Assembly: GCA_017160915.1 (NCBI GenBank)
Contig: JACAWG010000017.1
Coordinates: 93,351 to 157,350 of the forward strand
Length of the DNA stretch: 64,000 nt
Reading direction: 5' to 3'
Source of the DNA: Aggregatibacter actinomycetemcomitans
GTDB lineage: Bacteria; Pseudomonadota; Gammaproteobacteria; Enterobacterales; Pasteurellaceae
The notes beneath the pieces were generated by a model that did no database searches, was not told where the DNA came from, and was given only the letters and a program-made list of their open reading frames with translations. Made by a program: the position numbers and the translations under genes. Positions 10,177 through 19,982 of the stretch are shown one piece after another (positions within the stretch are counted from its first letter, which is position 1; every line of letters starts with the position of its first letter).

Positions 10177-11616
10177 ATGAAAGTATTACACGTTTGCTCG
10201 GAGTTATATCCTTTACTGAAAACCGGCGGGTTAGCCGATGTCATGGGCGCTTTGCCTTTTGCACAAAAAGACATCGGCATTGATACGCGAATTGTATTGC
10301 CGGCATATCCTGCCATTGCAGCCGGTATTCCGCATACTTCTGTTGTGGCGGAATTTGATAATTTCGCGGGACACATTATTTTACGTTACGGTGAATACAA
10401 CGGCGTCGGCGTTTATTTGATTGATGCGCCACATTTGTATGCACGCGAGGGCAATCCTTATCACGATGCCAATTACAACGATTACGGCGACAATTATAAA
10501 CGTTTCGCCCTGTTGGGCTGGGTCGGCGCGGAACTGGCGACCGGTTTGGACAGCTGGTGGCGCGCGGAAGTGGTACACGCCCACGATTGGCACGCCGGGC
10601 TGACTGCCGCGTATTTATATCATAAAGGGCGTCCTGCCAAATCGGTGTTCACTATTCATAATCTGGCGTATCAAGGTCCGTTTGATTATCGCCATTTATT
10701 TGAAATCGGTTTGCCGCCGGAAATGTTCCATGTGGACGGTTTGGAACTCTTCGGGCAAATTTCTTATTTGAAAGCCGGTTTGTATTATTCCGATGTGGTT
10801 ACGGCGGTAAGCCCGACCTATGCGAAAGAAATTACCACGCCGGAATTTGCGTACGGTTTACAAGGGCTATTGTCCACCCTCGATCAAGAAGGTCGCTTGG
10901 TGGGCATTTTAAACGGGGTCGATGAAAAAATCTGGCACCCGAATTGCGATCAATACATTCAGCACGCGTATAAATTGAAATACATGGGCGGAAAAGGGAA
11001 AAATAAAGCGGATTTACAGGCTTATTTCAACTTACCGCAGCAATCCGATGCGCTGTTGTTTGTGATGGTCACCCGCTTAACGGAACAAAAAGGCGTGGAT
11101 TTACTGTTGGAAAGCGCCGATGAAATCGTTAAACAAGGCGGGCAACTTGCGATTCTCGGCTCAGGCGCACCGCACTTGGAAGCGGGAATTCGCAAATTAG
11201 CGGAAGATTATCCGCAAAATGTTGCCGTGAAAATCGGCTACGATGAAGCGTTATCCCATTTAATGCTTGCCGGCGGGGATGTGATTTTAGTCCCAAGTCG
11301 TTTTGAGCCTTGCGGTTTAACCCAATTATACGGCTTGAAATACGGCACATTGCCATTAGTCCGCGCAACCGGTGGTTTGGCGGATACGGTGGTTAACGCT
11401 TCCGTCGAAAATATTCAAACGCGAACAGCAACAGGTTTTGTCTTCACACACGCAACAGCTGATGACTTACGTCATGCGTTGCAAGCGGCATTTGCTTTAT
11501 GGAAAAAACAACGCTTATGGGCAAGTGTTCGAGTTATTGCAATGGAACAAGATTTCAGTTGGCAAATCTCTGCAACCCACTACCAACATTTATATCAACG
11601 AATTTTATCTAAGTAA
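10177..11616 (+). CDS. glgA: Glycogen synthase (ADP-glucose)
   Basis: GT5 enzyme extending alpha-1,4-glucan from ADP-glucose. 479 residues, normal length. N-terminal KTGGLADVMGALP (Lys about 15) is the family K-x-G-G motif with Thr in the variable position. The Rossmann region VHAHDWHAGL and the C-terminal half VPSRFEPCGLTQLYGLKYGT with the catalytic E-x7-E glutamates are intact. ATG chosen behind AGGA near 10167. Its leader carries the long-range inverted repeat described in the glgC-glgA gap. A 123-base gap with a weak inverted repeat separates it from glgP. Confidence 0.97.
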   Translation: MKVLHVCSELYPLLKTGGLADVMGALPFAQKDIGIDTRIVLPAYPAIAAGIPHTSVVAEFDNFAGHIILRYGEYNGVGVYLIDAPHLYAREGNPYHDANYNDYGDNYKRFALLGWVGAELATGLDSWWRAEVVHAHDWHAGLTAAYLYHKGRPAKSVFTIHNLAYQGPFDYRHLFEIGLPPEMFHVDGLELFGQISYLKAGLYYSDVVTAVSPTYAKEITTPEFAYGLQGLLSTLDQEGRLVGILNGVDEKIWHPNCDQYIQHAYKLKYMGGKGKNKADLQAYFNLPQQSDALLFVMVTRLTEQKGVDLLLESADEIVKQGGQLAILGSGAPHLEAGIRKLAEDYPQNVAVKIGYDEALSHLMLAGGDVILVPSRFEPCGLTQLYGLKYGTLPLVRATGGLADTVVNASVENIQTRTATGFVFTHATADDLRHALQAAFALWKKQRLWASVRVIAMEQDFSWQISATHYQHLYQRILSK

Positions 11617-11739
11617 TGAAACACTTAACCTTCCGTTCGAGCAAAAATACGGCTTGAACGGAAGATTATTGTTGTTTTTTTATCTCGAATGATTAAAATT
11701 CCACCCGTTTTTTTGATTATTAACTGAGGACTACTTTCT

Positions 11740-14205
11740 ATGATAATGGATAATTTTGATTCTCCATTCCTGTACGATCATCCCGAAGTCGATGTGGAAT
11801 CACTGAAGAAGACGATCGTCTATAAACTGATTTTTCTTATCGGGCGCTCGCCTAAAGAGGCAAGTCAACGCGACTGGTTAAACGCGACCTTATATGCGGT
11901 GCGTGATTTCGTAACGGAAGGTTGGATTACCACCGCACGCCAAGCCAGAATGGAAGGCTCACGTCGAGTTTATTATCTATCCATGGAGTTTTTGATCGGT
12001 CGCACCCTGTCTAACGCCATGATTGCCGAAGGGCTTTATGAAATCGCCCGTGATGCGCTCTCCGAGCTTAATGTTGATTTGGAAGAAATTATTCAAAAGG
12101 AAGTGGACCCTGGCTTGGGGAACGGCGGTTTAGGTCGTTTGGCGGCTTGTTTTATGGATTCGATTGCAACGCTGGGCTTACCGGGAATGGGCTATGGTAT
12201 TCGTTATGAATACGGGATGTTCCGTCAAAAAATTGAAGACGGTCAACAGGTAGAACGTCCGGATGCGTGGTTGGAAAAAGGTGCGCCGTGGGAGTTTATT
12301 CGCCCGTCTAAACGCTTCACCGTGCCTTTCGGCGGCAGCATTCATTTTGAAGGCAAAAAATGTATTTGGGACATCGGTGAGCGCGTCGTGGCGTTGGCTT
12401 ATGACCAAATTATCCCGGGTTATCAAAATGATTCCGCGGCGACTTTACGTTTATGGGCGGCACACGCCGGTGAAATGTTCAATTTGGAAGATTTCAATCG
12501 CGGTCAACATATTGCAGCGTTGGAAAGCCGTGCGTCAATTAAAAACCTTTCCCGCGTGTTATATCCGGACGATTCCACTTGGAACGGTCGTGAATTGCGT
12601 TTACGTCAGGAATATTTCCTGGTTTCCGCCTCATTACAGGATATTATTCGTCGTCATAAACGTACGCATAACACCATTGAGAACCTGGCGGAAAAAGTGG
12701 CGATTCACTTAAATGACACCCACCCGGCATTGGCGATTCCCGAATTAATGCGCATCTTAATTGACGAAGAAGGTTTCGCATGGCAAAAAGCCTGGGATAT
12801 GACCCGTCGTATTTTCTCTTACACCTGCCACACCTTAATGTCCGAAGCATTGGAAACCTGGCCGGTAGAAATGATGGCGAAAATCCTGCCGCGTCATTTA
12901 CAAATGATTTTTGAAATTAACGATCATTTCCTCGAATATGTGAAAACCTACATCACCACCGACATGGATTTCATCCGTCGCGTATCTTTGGTAGAAGAGG
13001 GTGATCAACGTAAAGTACGCATGGGCTGGTTATCCGTAGTGGGTTCCCACAAAGTCAACGGCGTGGCGGCAATTCACTCCGATTTGATGGTAACCTCAAC
13101 CTTTGCCGACTTCGCCCGTATTTATCCGGAACGCTTCACCAACGTTACCAACGGTATTACACCGCGTCGTTGGTTAGCCGTAGCGAACCCGAAATTGGCG
13201 GCGCTTTTCGATCAATATATCGGCAGCGACTGGCGTTGTGATTTAAGCCAAATTGCATTGTTGAAAGAACACGCCAATGAATCCGAATTTAAACGTGCGA
13301 TTGCCGACATTAAATTCGATAACAAAGTGCGTCTTGCCAATTACGTCAAAAAAGAATTGGGCATTGAGCTTGACCCGCACGCCTTGTTTGATGTGCAGGT
13401 GAAACGTATTCACGAATACAAACGCCAAATTCTCAACGTGTTGCACATCATCGCACGTTACAACGAAATGCTGGCTCACCCGGAAAAAGACTGGCAACCG
13501 CGCGTCTTTATCTTAGCCGGTAAAGCCGCTTCTGCTTACTACGCGGCAAAACAAACCATTCATTTGATTAATGACGTTGCCAACGTGATTAATAACGATG
13601 TGCGTTTGCGTGGTCGCTTAAAAGTGGTATTCATCCCGAACTACAGCGTCAGTCTGGCGCAGTTAATCATTCCGGCGGCGGATATTTCCGAGCAAATCTC
13701 CCTGGCGGGTACGGAAGCCTCCGGCACCAGTAACATGAAGTTCGCCCTTAACGGCGCCTTAACATTAGGTACGTTGGACGGTGCGAACGTGGAAATTCTG
13801 GAAAACGTCGGTGAAGACAACATCTTCATTTTCGGTAACACCGTTGAGCAAGTAGAGCAGTTACGCCGTGACGGTTATCGTCCGTTTGATTATTATCAAA
13901 ACGACGCGGAATTAAGAACGGTGGTTGATCAAATTATCAACGGCGCGTTCTCACCGAATGACCCGAATCGCTATCTGCAATTGTTACAGGGTCTCCAATA
14001 CCACGATTATTATCAGGCGTTTGCCGATTTCCGCAGTTATGTGGATATGCAAAAAGTGGTGGATGAGAAATATAAAAACCGTGATGCGTGGATTGAAAGC
14101 ACCATTCAAAACATCGTCAATATGGGCTATTTCTCCTCCGACCGGACGATTAAGGAATACGCGGAAAATATCTGGAATATTGAACCGCTAAAACTGGCAA
14201 AATAA
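11740..14205 (+). CDS. glgP: Glycogen phosphorylase
   Basis: Releases glucose-1-phosphate from glycogen ends, using pyridoxal phosphate. 821 residues, similar to E. coli GlgP (815). The PLP site [15 protein letters not shown] places the lysine at about 667; [14 protein letters not shown] near residue 130 is the conserved glycine loop. AGGA at 11727-11730 supports the ATG at 11740, though an ATG two codons on is also possible. Last gene of the locus, closed by a strong hairpin. Confidence 0.97.
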   Translation: MIMDNFDSPFLYDHPEVDVESLKKTIVYKLIFLIGRSPKEASQRDWLNATLYAVRDFVTEGWITTARQARMEGSRRVYYLSMEFLIGRTLSNAMIAEGLYEIARDALSELNVDLEEIIQKEVDPGLGNGGLGRLAACFMDSIATLGLPGMGYGIRYEYGMFRQKIEDGQQVERPDAWLEKGAPWEFIRPSKRFTVPFGGSIHFEGKKCIWDIGERVVALAYDQIIPGYQNDSAATLRLWAAHAGEMFNLEDFNRGQHIAALESRASIKNLSRVLYPDDSTWNGRELRLRQEYFLVSASLQDIIRRHKRTHNTIENLAEKVAIHLNDTHPALAIPELMRILIDEEGFAWQKAWDMTRRIFSYTCHTLMSEALETWPVEMMAKILPRHLQMIFEINDHFLEYVKTYITTDMDFIRRVSLVEEGDQRKVRMGWLSVVGSHKVNGVAAIHSDLMVTSTFADFARIYPERFTNVTNGITPRRWLAVANPKLAALFDQYIGSDWRCDLSQIALLKEHANESEFKRAIADIKFDNKVRLANYVKKELGIELDPHALFDVQVKRIHEYKRQILNVLHIIARYNEMLAHPEKDWQPRVFILAGKAASAYYAAKQTIHLINDVANVINNDVRLRGRLKVVFIPNYSVSLAQLIIPAADISEQISLAGTEASGTSNMKFALNGALTLGTLDGANVEILENVGEDNIFIFGNTVEQVEQLRRDGYRPFDYYQNDAELRTVVDQIINGAFSPNDPNRYLQLLQGLQYHDYYQAFADFRSYVDMQKVVDEKYKNRDAWIESTIQNIVNMGYFSSDRTIKEYAENIWNIEPLKLAK

Positions 14206-14221
14206 TCGACCGTTAAAAATC

Positions 14222-14252
14222 AACCCCGTTCACCTTGAGCGGGGTTTTGTTT
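14222..14252 (+). terminator. Rho-independent terminator after glgP
   Basis: AACCCCG (14222-14228) and CGGGGTT (14240-14246) form a GC-rich stem with an 11-base loop, followed by TTGTTT. It ends the glycogen operon. Confidence 0.85.
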
Positions 14253-14402
14253 ATTTAGGGAAAAGTGCGGTTGAAATTTTCGGTGTTTTTTTTGAAGTGA
14301 AAAAACACATTGAAAATCCACCGCACTTTAATGATAAAATCTGCCGCAAATCAGACCTCTTTTTATAAACCAATTTTATTATCACCACCCAAGGAATTTG
14401 CT

Positions 14403-15413
14403 ATGAAACCTCTCTTTACCGGGCTTTTGCTCGCGACTTCTTTGACCCCGGCTTTGGCTTATGCCGAAGTCGGTTCTGTGTATAAAATGCGGGAATTTTC
14501 TTATCGTAATGCCGAGGAGAAGGCGCAATTGGAAAATGCGGCGTTAAAAGTGTTACGCAGTGCTTATGAATCTTTTCCCGAGGTAGATAATTGCTATGCG
14601 GGCAATGTGACGTCCGAGCAAAAAAGACGGGTATTGAAAGAATTGAATGCGATTCGCCGCGTACATGGCTTGGAAGAAGTGGCGTATGATGCGACGAAAG
14701 ATCGCGCTACGGCGGCATCGGCATTGATTTCGGCGGCAAATAATCGGTTGGACCATTATCCGAATAATCGCATGAAATGTTATTCTCAGGCGGGTTATGA
14801 AGGCAGCAGTCGAAGCAATCTGCAACTCAGTAACAGTAATCTGGTTTTTATACGAGAAGACGCTGCCGAACGGACGGTCGATGAATTGATTATTGATGAT
14901 AACGTGTATTCATTGGGGCATCGGCTGTGGTTTTTAGATCCGTTCCTCGGCAATATTTCTTACGGCCGGGCTACAAAGGTAGATCGCAATAAATATGTCA
15001 CTGATGCGGCATCAATTTATGTCGGCAACGAGCGTAGCAATATCCTGAATACGAAAGCGAATTATGTGGCATATCCTTACCAAAATTACAAAGCCAATTG
15101 GTTTCTTCACGATTGGTTCCATTCGTTTTCGGTTATTGTGGATAAAAACGAAAAAACCTTTAACCGCACTTCCGTGGATTATGCCAAAGCGGAAATTCGG
15201 GTGAGCAGTGCCGACGGGCGGGCGATGAAAGTAACCGACATATCTTATACCGTGCCGAATGCACGGCAAGGATATGTGGGGCTGGGAAATGTGATTCAAT
15301 GGCGGGTAAGCGGCACGCGGAACAATGAACGCTATTCTGTGAGAATCAAAAATGTGCTGGTGAACGGCGTGGCGAAAGATTACGAATATTGGTTCAAGGT
15401 TCAGGGCAATTAA
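14403..15413 (+). CDS. Secreted CAP-like (SCP/PR-1) domain protein
   Basis: 336 residues from the ATG at 14403 (AAGGA upstream); the longer frame starting at 14310 would bury the signal peptide. MKPLFTGLLLATSLTPALAYA is a clear Sec signal peptide. LKELNAIRRVHGLEEVAYD followed by alanine-rich helix, DHYPNN and a serine-rich loop (about residues 70-135) fits the core of bacterial CAP-superfamily proteins, although the classic histidine/glutamate pattern is only partly matched. The C-terminal half (about 200-336) has no family I recognise. An internal USS sits near 15162. Probably periplasmic or exported, function unknown. Convergent with the dedA-like gene. Confidence 0.7.
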   Translation: MKPLFTGLLLATSLTPALAYAEVGSVYKMREFSYRNAEEKAQLENAALKVLRSAYESFPEVDNCYAGNVTSEQKRRVLKELNAIRRVHGLEEVAYDATKDRATAASALISAANNRLDHYPNNRMKCYSQAGYEGSSRSNLQLSNSNLVFIREDAAERTVDELIIDDNVYSLGHRLWFLDPFLGNISYGRATKVDRNKYVTDAASIYVGNERSNILNTKANYVAYPYQNYKANWFLHDWFHSFSVIVDKNEKTFNRTSVDYAKAEIRVSSADGRAMKVTDISYTVPNARQGYVGLGNVIQWRVSGTRNNERYSVRIKNVLVNGVAKDYEYWFKVQGN

Positions 15414-15418
15414 AAGAA

Positions 15419-15447
15419 AACCCATGCGATGACGGCATGGGTTTCTT
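15419..15447. terminator. Bidirectional terminator between convergent genes
   Basis: AACCCATGC (15419-15427) and GCATGGGTT (15435-15443) form a 9-bp stem flanked by A-rich and T-rich sides, serving the CAP-like gene and the dedA-like gene read toward it. Confidence 0.75.
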
Positions 15448-15482
15448 GTATATAAAAAACGTCGGAAAAAACGACCGCACTT

Positions 15483-16088
15483 TTATTTGGCGGATTTCGC
15501 TTTGCGCGCTTTATACCATTTCCAGACAAGGAATACCGCCAAAACGGCAACCAGAACATAAATCACCGATTGTCCTTTTTTGATTTGCTCGTGCAACCAA
15601 TCCAGATTGCTGGCGCCGAAATCGCCTAAATACACCCAAATCGGCACGGAGATAATGGCGGCGAAGAAATCCAATAAGAGGAAGCGAATGAAACTGACGC
15701 GACGGATAATACCGGCAACCATATAAATCGGCGCGCGTAATCCCGGTAAAAAGCGGGCGACAAATAATACGCGGTTGCCGTATTGATCGAATTTATTACG
15801 AACCAAACGCAAGCGTTCCAGGGTTAAGAAGCGACGAATCGGGCGGAAACGTAAGATTTTCACGCCATAAATACGACCCAGCCAGTACATGGTGCTGTCG
15901 CCCAATAACACGCCGAATAAGCTGACCAGCAACATAACGTGCACATTGGCATAGCCCAAACCTGAAATGACACCGCCGGAAACCAAGGTAATATCTTCCG
16001 GAATCGGCACGCCAAAGCCACAAATAATCAACACGAATAAAACGGCGAAATAACCGTAATCGGTAAAAAAGCTAATTAAAAATTCCAT
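15483..16088 (-). CDS. DedA-family inner membrane protein
   Basis: 201 residues, very hydrophobic, with an N-terminal re-entrant/TM segment, FGVPIPEDITLVSGG near residues 24-38, and the DedA signature GNRVLFVARFLPGLRAPIYMVAG (about 104-126) with the conserved arginines. The C terminus is a basic tail (WYKARKAKSAK). DedA/VTT-fold proteins function in lipid-carrier or phospholipid translocation and proton-motive-force homeostasis; which paralogue this is cannot be told from sequence alone. Transcribed opposite to its neighbours. Confidence 0.93.
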   Translation of the reverse strand: MEFLISFFTDYGYFAVLFVLIICGFGVPIPEDITLVSGGVISGLGYANVHVMLLVSLFGVLLGDSTMYWLGRIYGVKILRFRPIRRFLTLERLRLVRNKFDQYGNRVLFVARFLPGLRAPIYMVAGIIRRVSFIRFLLLDFFAAIISVPIWVYLGDFGASNLDWLHEQIKKGQSVIYVLVAVLAVFLVWKWYKARKAKSAK

Positions 16089-16174
16089 TACATACTCTTA
16101 AAATCGATAAAAAAGAACGCGCTATTTTAGCCTGTTTTTTGTTGTAATATCTAGGGAAATTATGGGATTTTAAT

Positions 16175-16203
16175 TTGCTTTACATTTGCGAATTCATTAT
16201 AAT
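16175..16203 (+). promoter_or_regulatory. Candidate rplY promoter
   Basis: Consensus -10 TATAAT (16198-16203) with TTGCTT (16175-16180) 17 bases upstream. Transcripts would begin just before the two leader hairpins. Confidence 0.65.
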
Positions 16204-16210
16204 GCACCAC

Positions 16211-16268
16211 CTCAAAGTTCAGACTTTGAGCAAATTTTGTGAAATCGCTGGGTCGCCTGCGATTTTTT
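16211..16268 (+). promoter_or_regulatory. rplY leader: two consecutive hairpins (L25 autoregulation type)
   Basis: Hairpin I is CTCAAAGT (16211-16218), loop TCAG, ACTTTGAG (16223-16230). Hairpin II is AAATCGC (16242-16248), a 10-base loop, GCGATTT (16259-16265). In E. coli, rplY translation is reported to be autocontrolled by L25 binding a leader with two hairpins; the geometry here is the same kind. This is a structural resemblance, not a sequence search. Confidence 0.6.
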
Positions 16269-16301
16269 ATTTAAATCTTTTTACATAAGAGAACATCAAA
16301 A

Positions 16302-16589
16302 ATGGCATTTAAATTTAACGCTGAAGTTCGTACAGCGCAAGGTAAGGGTGCGAGCCGCCGCCTGCGTCACAACGGTCAAATTCCTGCTATCGTTTACGGT
16401 GGTAGCGAAGCGCCGGTTTCCATCATCTTAAATCATGATGATGTAAACAATGCACAAGTGCACGATACTTTCTACTCCGACGTGATTACGTTAGTGATCG
16501 ACGGAAAAGAAGTGGCGGTGAAAGTGCAAGCAATGCAACGTCACCCGTTCAAACCAAAATTGGTTCACGTTGACTTCAAACGTGTTTAA
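16302..16589 (+). CDS. rplY: 50S ribosomal protein L25
   Basis: 95 residues, the short L25 form (no CTC extension), which binds loop E of 5S r[23 protein letters not shown] (about residues 14-33) and the terminal [15 protein letters not shown] are diagnostic. Single-gene unit with its own promoter, structured leader and terminator. Confidence 0.98.
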   Translation: MAFKFNAEVRTAQGKGASRRLRHNGQIPAIVYGGSEAPVSIILNHDDVNNAQVHDTFYSDVITLVIDGKEVAVKVQAMQRHPFKPKLVHVDFKRV

Positions 16590-16599
16590 TGATTGATAA

Positions 16600-16626
16600 A
16601 ACTCCGGTTATTGCCGGAGTTTTTTC
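16600..16626 (+). terminator. Terminator after rplY
   Basis: ACTCCGG (16601-16607) and CCGGAGT (16614-16620) followed by TTTTTC. Confidence 0.9.
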
Positions 16627-16737
16627 TTTGGGCGGAAATAAAGTTCGGAACAAATAATTTTATTCTCTGTCTAAGCCCTCGTATTTTGTCCGTTTATCGG
16701 ACCGATACTTATCCATAAACTCATAAAGGATTTTAAT

Positions 16738-17346
16738 ATGAACAAATTTACTAAAATCAGTGCAACTGCTTTATTTGCCCTTTTCTTAACTGCTTGTGAT
16801 AAACCGGCAGACAAAGCACCTGATGCCAAACCGGAAGCGGCAGCACAAACTCAATCTGCACCGGCGACTGCCGAAGCGGCAAAAACCGATGAAGCGGCTG
16901 ATTACAAAAAATTAGTGGATTGGAACAAATCTCAAGAGCAAACCCAGCTTCAAGCACAACAAAAATTCCAACAGGATTTAGTTGCTGCGGTGCAAGCGAA
17001 AGATGATAAGAAAGTTCAGGAAGCCATCGATACTTTCAATAAATCCGTACAAGAAACCATCGCCAGTTTAGATGCGTTGAATATCAGCGCCGATTCTGTA
17101 AAAGCGGTGAAAGAACAAACCAAAAACGTACTTGGTTTAGCCAGCAACCTATTGGTTGAACAAGCGAATGTAAGTTTAGCGAACCCGACACCGGAACAAC
17201 AAAAAACTTACATGGAAAAAGCAGAAAAATTAAGAGATGCGATGTTAGAGTTACAAAAACAAAGCGTCGCTTTAGAACAAAAATTTAACCCTGCTCCGGC
17301 TGCACCTGCGGCAGAACCTGCAGCGCCGGCTCAAGAATCTAAATAA
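16738..17346 (+). CDS. Alanine-rich helical lipoprotein, unknown function
   Basis: 202 residues. The first 20 form a lipoprotein signal peptide with lipobox LTAC, so the mature protein would start at Cys19/20 and be membrane anchored; residue +2 is Asp, which in enterobacteria favours inner-membrane retention. After an Ala/Pro/Glu linker (about 22-55) comes a long helical region rich in Gln, Lys and Ala (about 60-190), probably coiled coil, then an Ala-Pro tail. I do not recognise the family. Standalone gene with its own terminator. Confidence 0.85.
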   Translation: MNKFTKISATALFALFLTACDKPADKAPDAKPEAAAQTQSAPATAEAAKTDEAADYKKLVDWNKSQEQTQLQAQQKFQQDLVAAVQAKDDKKVQEAIDTFNKSVQETIASLDALNISADSVKAVKEQTKNVLGLASNLLVEQANVSLANPTPEQQKTYMEKAEKLRDAMLELQKQSVALEQKFNPAPAAPAAEPAAPAQESK

Positions 17347-17360
17347 TTCCGACCGCAAGA

Positions 17361-17397
17361 AAATCGCCTTATTGTTGACCGATAAGGCGATTTTTTA
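17361..17397 (+). terminator. Terminator after the lipoprotein gene
   Basis: AAATCGCCTTAT (17361-17372) and ATAAGGCGATTT (17382-17393) form a 12-bp stem followed by a T run. Confidence 0.9.
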
Positions 17398-17493
17398 TTC
17401 CTCCAAAGTGCGGTGACAAAAAACAATGTTTTTTAACCCAGTTGAAAGAAACCTGCTAAAATAGCAGCGGTTTTGATTTCCCCCGAATGTCCT

Positions 17494-18375
17494 ATGTTAA
17501 AAAAAGTTTTTCCTTTGTTGTTTCTGCTGCCTGCCGTTGCCGTGGCGCAATCTTATGTGGTGTATGATTTTACCCATAATAAAGTGTTGGAAAGCGGTGC
17601 GCCGAATACGGTGCGTCCCATTGCTTCCGTCACCAAATTGATGACGGCAAATGTGTTTCTGGAACACAACAAAAATCCCCGCTGTACCGCTTCCATTACC
17701 GACGATGATTTTGACTACATTAAAGGTACGCACACCAAATTGCCTAAATATACGCCGATTTCCTGCCGTGAATTGCTGAAAATGATGTTGGTGCATTCCG
17801 ATAATTATGCTGCTCACGCCTTATCCCGTTCCGCCGGTATGACACGCTTACAATTTATCGGCAAAATGAATGAAAAAGCCAGACAATTGGGCATGACATC
17901 CACCCGTTTCAGCGACAGTTCGGGGTTGTCTAATCATAACGTATCCAGCGTGATGGATTTGGTGAAACTCACCAAATACTCCATGAAAAAACCGGAAATC
18001 AAGGCGTTTTCCAACATTTCCTCCACGTATGTGAAAGCCGGGAAGCGCAACGTGTTTGTGAAAAACACCAACAAATTGGTGCGTGATGAAATGTTCAGCG
18101 CAGCAATCAATAAAACCGGCTACATTCGCGAATCGGGCTACAATCTGGTGTTCGTCAATAAAGTGCCTTGCAATAATCGTGCCACCATCGGCGTGATTAG
18201 CCTGAATAACAGTTCTTCGGCATACCGTTCCAGTTTTACCAAAAACAAACTGGAAAAATACGGTTGTACCGCATTAAACAGCAAGGTGCTGCGAGACTTT
18301 GTGGATGATATGCAGTATGAAGAGGGCTATGACGAAGCCGGAATGGACGAATTAATCCGAAAAGTGGCGGGCTAG
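17494..18375 (+). CDS. pbpG: D-alanyl-D-alanine endopeptidase, PBP7-like
   Basis: Periplasmic S11-family serine peptidase that cleaves D-Ala-DAP cross-links in peptidoglycan. 293 residues from the ATG at 17494; the TTG at 17473 has no ribosome site and would spoil the signal peptide (MLKKVFPLLFLLPAVAVAQ). Active-site motifs: SVTK (nucleophile Ser about 45), SDN (about 97) and KTG (about 209). Lacks the C-terminal beta domain of PBP5-type enzymes, as PBP7 does. Immediately upstream of mukF. Confidence 0.93.
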   Translation: MLKKVFPLLFLLPAVAVAQSYVVYDFTHNKVLESGAPNTVRPIASVTKLMTANVFLEHNKNPRCTASITDDDFDYIKGTHTKLPKYTPISCRELLKMMLVHSDNYAAHALSRSAGMTRLQFIGKMNEKARQLGMTSTRFSDSSGLSNHNVSSVMDLVKLTKYSMKKPEIKAFSNISSTYVKAGKRNVFVKNTNKLVRDEMFSAAINKTGYIRESGYNLVFVNKVPCNNRATIGVISLNNSSSAYRSSFTKNKLEKYGCTALNSKVLRDFVDDMQYEEGYDEAGMDELIRKVAG

Positions 18376-18552
18376 AAAGGGATCTTCCGCCGCTTTTTTA
18401 GCGATTTTTATAAAATCGTTATCTTAAAAAGAAAACCGTTATAAATTCTTCAAATTTTCACCGCACTTGCTATTTTCAAGCTGTTAGAACGATCAAAATC
18501 CTGTATAATCTCAGCAATTTTTTGTTTAAATAATGCATTGTGAGATCCCTTA

Positions 18553-19881
18553 ATGCTTGAAACATCACAAACAATTCCCGAACTGGTTTCATGGGCGAAA
18601 GAACGCGAATTTTCGTTGAATTTACCCACCGATCGTCTGGCGTTTTTATTGGCGATTGCCATTTATAATAACGAACGTTTTGACGGTGAAATGATCGAAT
18701 CGGATCTGGTGGACATTTTTCGCCACGTTTCCGGCGCCTTTGAACAATCTCAGGAAACCATTGCCACCCGCGCCAATAACGCCATTAACGAATTGGTAAA
18801 ACAGCGCTTTCTTAATCGCTTCAGCAGTGAATTTACCGAAGGTTTGGCGATTTACCGCTTAACCCCGCTGGGTGTCGGCGTGTCCGATTATTACATTCGT
18901 CAACGCGAATTTTCCGCCTTACGCCTTTCCGTTCAGCTTTCCATTGTCGCCGATGAAATTCAACGCGCCTCCGACGCCGCCGAAGAAGACGGCGATGAAC
19001 ATTATTGGCGTCGTAACGTGTTTGCGCCGTTAAAATATTCCGTAGCGGAAATTTTCGACAGCATCGATTTGTCGCAACGCATTATGGACGAAAACCAGCA
19101 GAGCATTAAGGATGAAATTGCCGAGTTGTTAACCAAAGACTGGCAGGCGGCGATTTCCAGTTGTGAACAATTATTAGACGAAACCTCGGGCAATTTACGG
19201 GAATTGCAAGACACCCTCAATGCCGCCGGCGACAAATTGCAGGCGCAGTTACTGCGCATTCAGGATTGCGTTATCGGGCGCGGTGAATTGTATTTTATTG
19301 ATGAACTGATCACCAATTTACAAGCGAAACTAGACCGCATTATCAGCTGGGGACAACAAGCCATTGATTTGTGGATCGGCTACGACCGCCATGTACACAA
19401 GTTTATCCGTACCGCTATCGACATGGATAAAAATCGGGTCTTCTCACAGCGTTTACGCAATTCCATTCATAATTATTTCGAGCATCCGTGGTTTTTATGG
19501 ACAGCACAGGCAGAGCGTTTGGTGGATTTGCGCGACGAAGAACTGGCGCTGCGCGAAGAAGATGCGCTGGGCGAACTGCCGGAAGAGTTGCAATATGAAT
19601 CCCTGGCGGATATTCGCGAGCAGATTGTGGAGCATATGCAAACCTTGCTTATTGATTACCGCGAACATCAACGTCCGATTAATTTGAGCATGGTATTAAA
19701 ACAACAACTGGAAAGTTATCCGTTGTCGCAACATTTCGATGTGGCGCGGATTATCGTGGATCAAGCGGTGCGTCTGGGCATGGCAAGCGCCGATTTAAGC
19801 GGTATTTATCCGATTTGGGAAAGCATTAACGAGCGCGGCGCGGAAGTGCAGGCGAATGTTATTGATGAATATAAAAGCTAA
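18553..19881 (+). CDS. mukF: Chromosome partition protein MukF (kleisin)
   Basis: 442 residues, standard MukF length. It dimerises through its N-terminal winged-helix domain and bridges the MukB heads as the kleisin of the MukBEF condensin. Starts [32 protein letters not shown] and the central helical bundle ([20 protein letters not shown]) are characteristic. In most relatives mukE follows almost directly, but here a USS-flanked 3.5-kb gene intervenes. The smtA/cmoM gene common upstream of mukF in enterobacteria is absent. Confidence 0.97.
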   Translation: MLETSQTIPELVSWAKEREFSLNLPTDRLAFLLAIAIYNNERFDGEMIESDLVDIFRHVSGAFEQSQETIATRANNAINELVKQRFLNRFSSEFTEGLAIYRLTPLGVGVSDYYIRQREFSALRLSVQLSIVADEIQRASDAAEEDGDEHYWRRNVFAPLKYSVAEIFDSIDLSQRIMDENQQSIKDEIAELLTKDWQAAISSCEQLLDETSGNLRELQDTLNAAGDKLQAQLLRIQDCVIGRGELYFIDELITNLQAKLDRIISWGQQAIDLWIGYDRHVHKFIRTAIDMDKNRVFSQRLRNSIHNYFEHPWFLWTAQAERLVDLRDEELALREEDALGELPEELQYESLADIREQIVEHMQTLLIDYREHQRPINLSMVLKQQLESYPLSQHFDVARIIVDQAVRLGMASADLSGIYPIWESINERGAEVQANVIDEYKS

Positions 19882-19956
19882 AAAAGTGCGGTAGTTTTTA
19901 AAAACGTTTTTAAGGGAGAACAAAAAAACGCGTAAAATTCCGACCGCACTTTTTGA
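19880..19956 (+). terminator. USS inverted pair between mukF and the aas-type gene
   Basis: AAAAAAGTGCGGT (about 19880-19892) and GACCGCACTTTTT (19942-19954) are complementary with a loop of about 50 bases that itself holds AAAAACGTTTTT. May partly terminate mukF transcription before mukE. Confidence 0.5.
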
Positions 19957-19982
19957 TAAAAACGAATCAATATAAGGAAAAT

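Noticed and set aside
11372..11692. Plus-strand ORF of 106 codons overlapping the end of glgA
   Set aside because: Out of frame with glgA and mostly its shadow; no start signal, no recognisable family.
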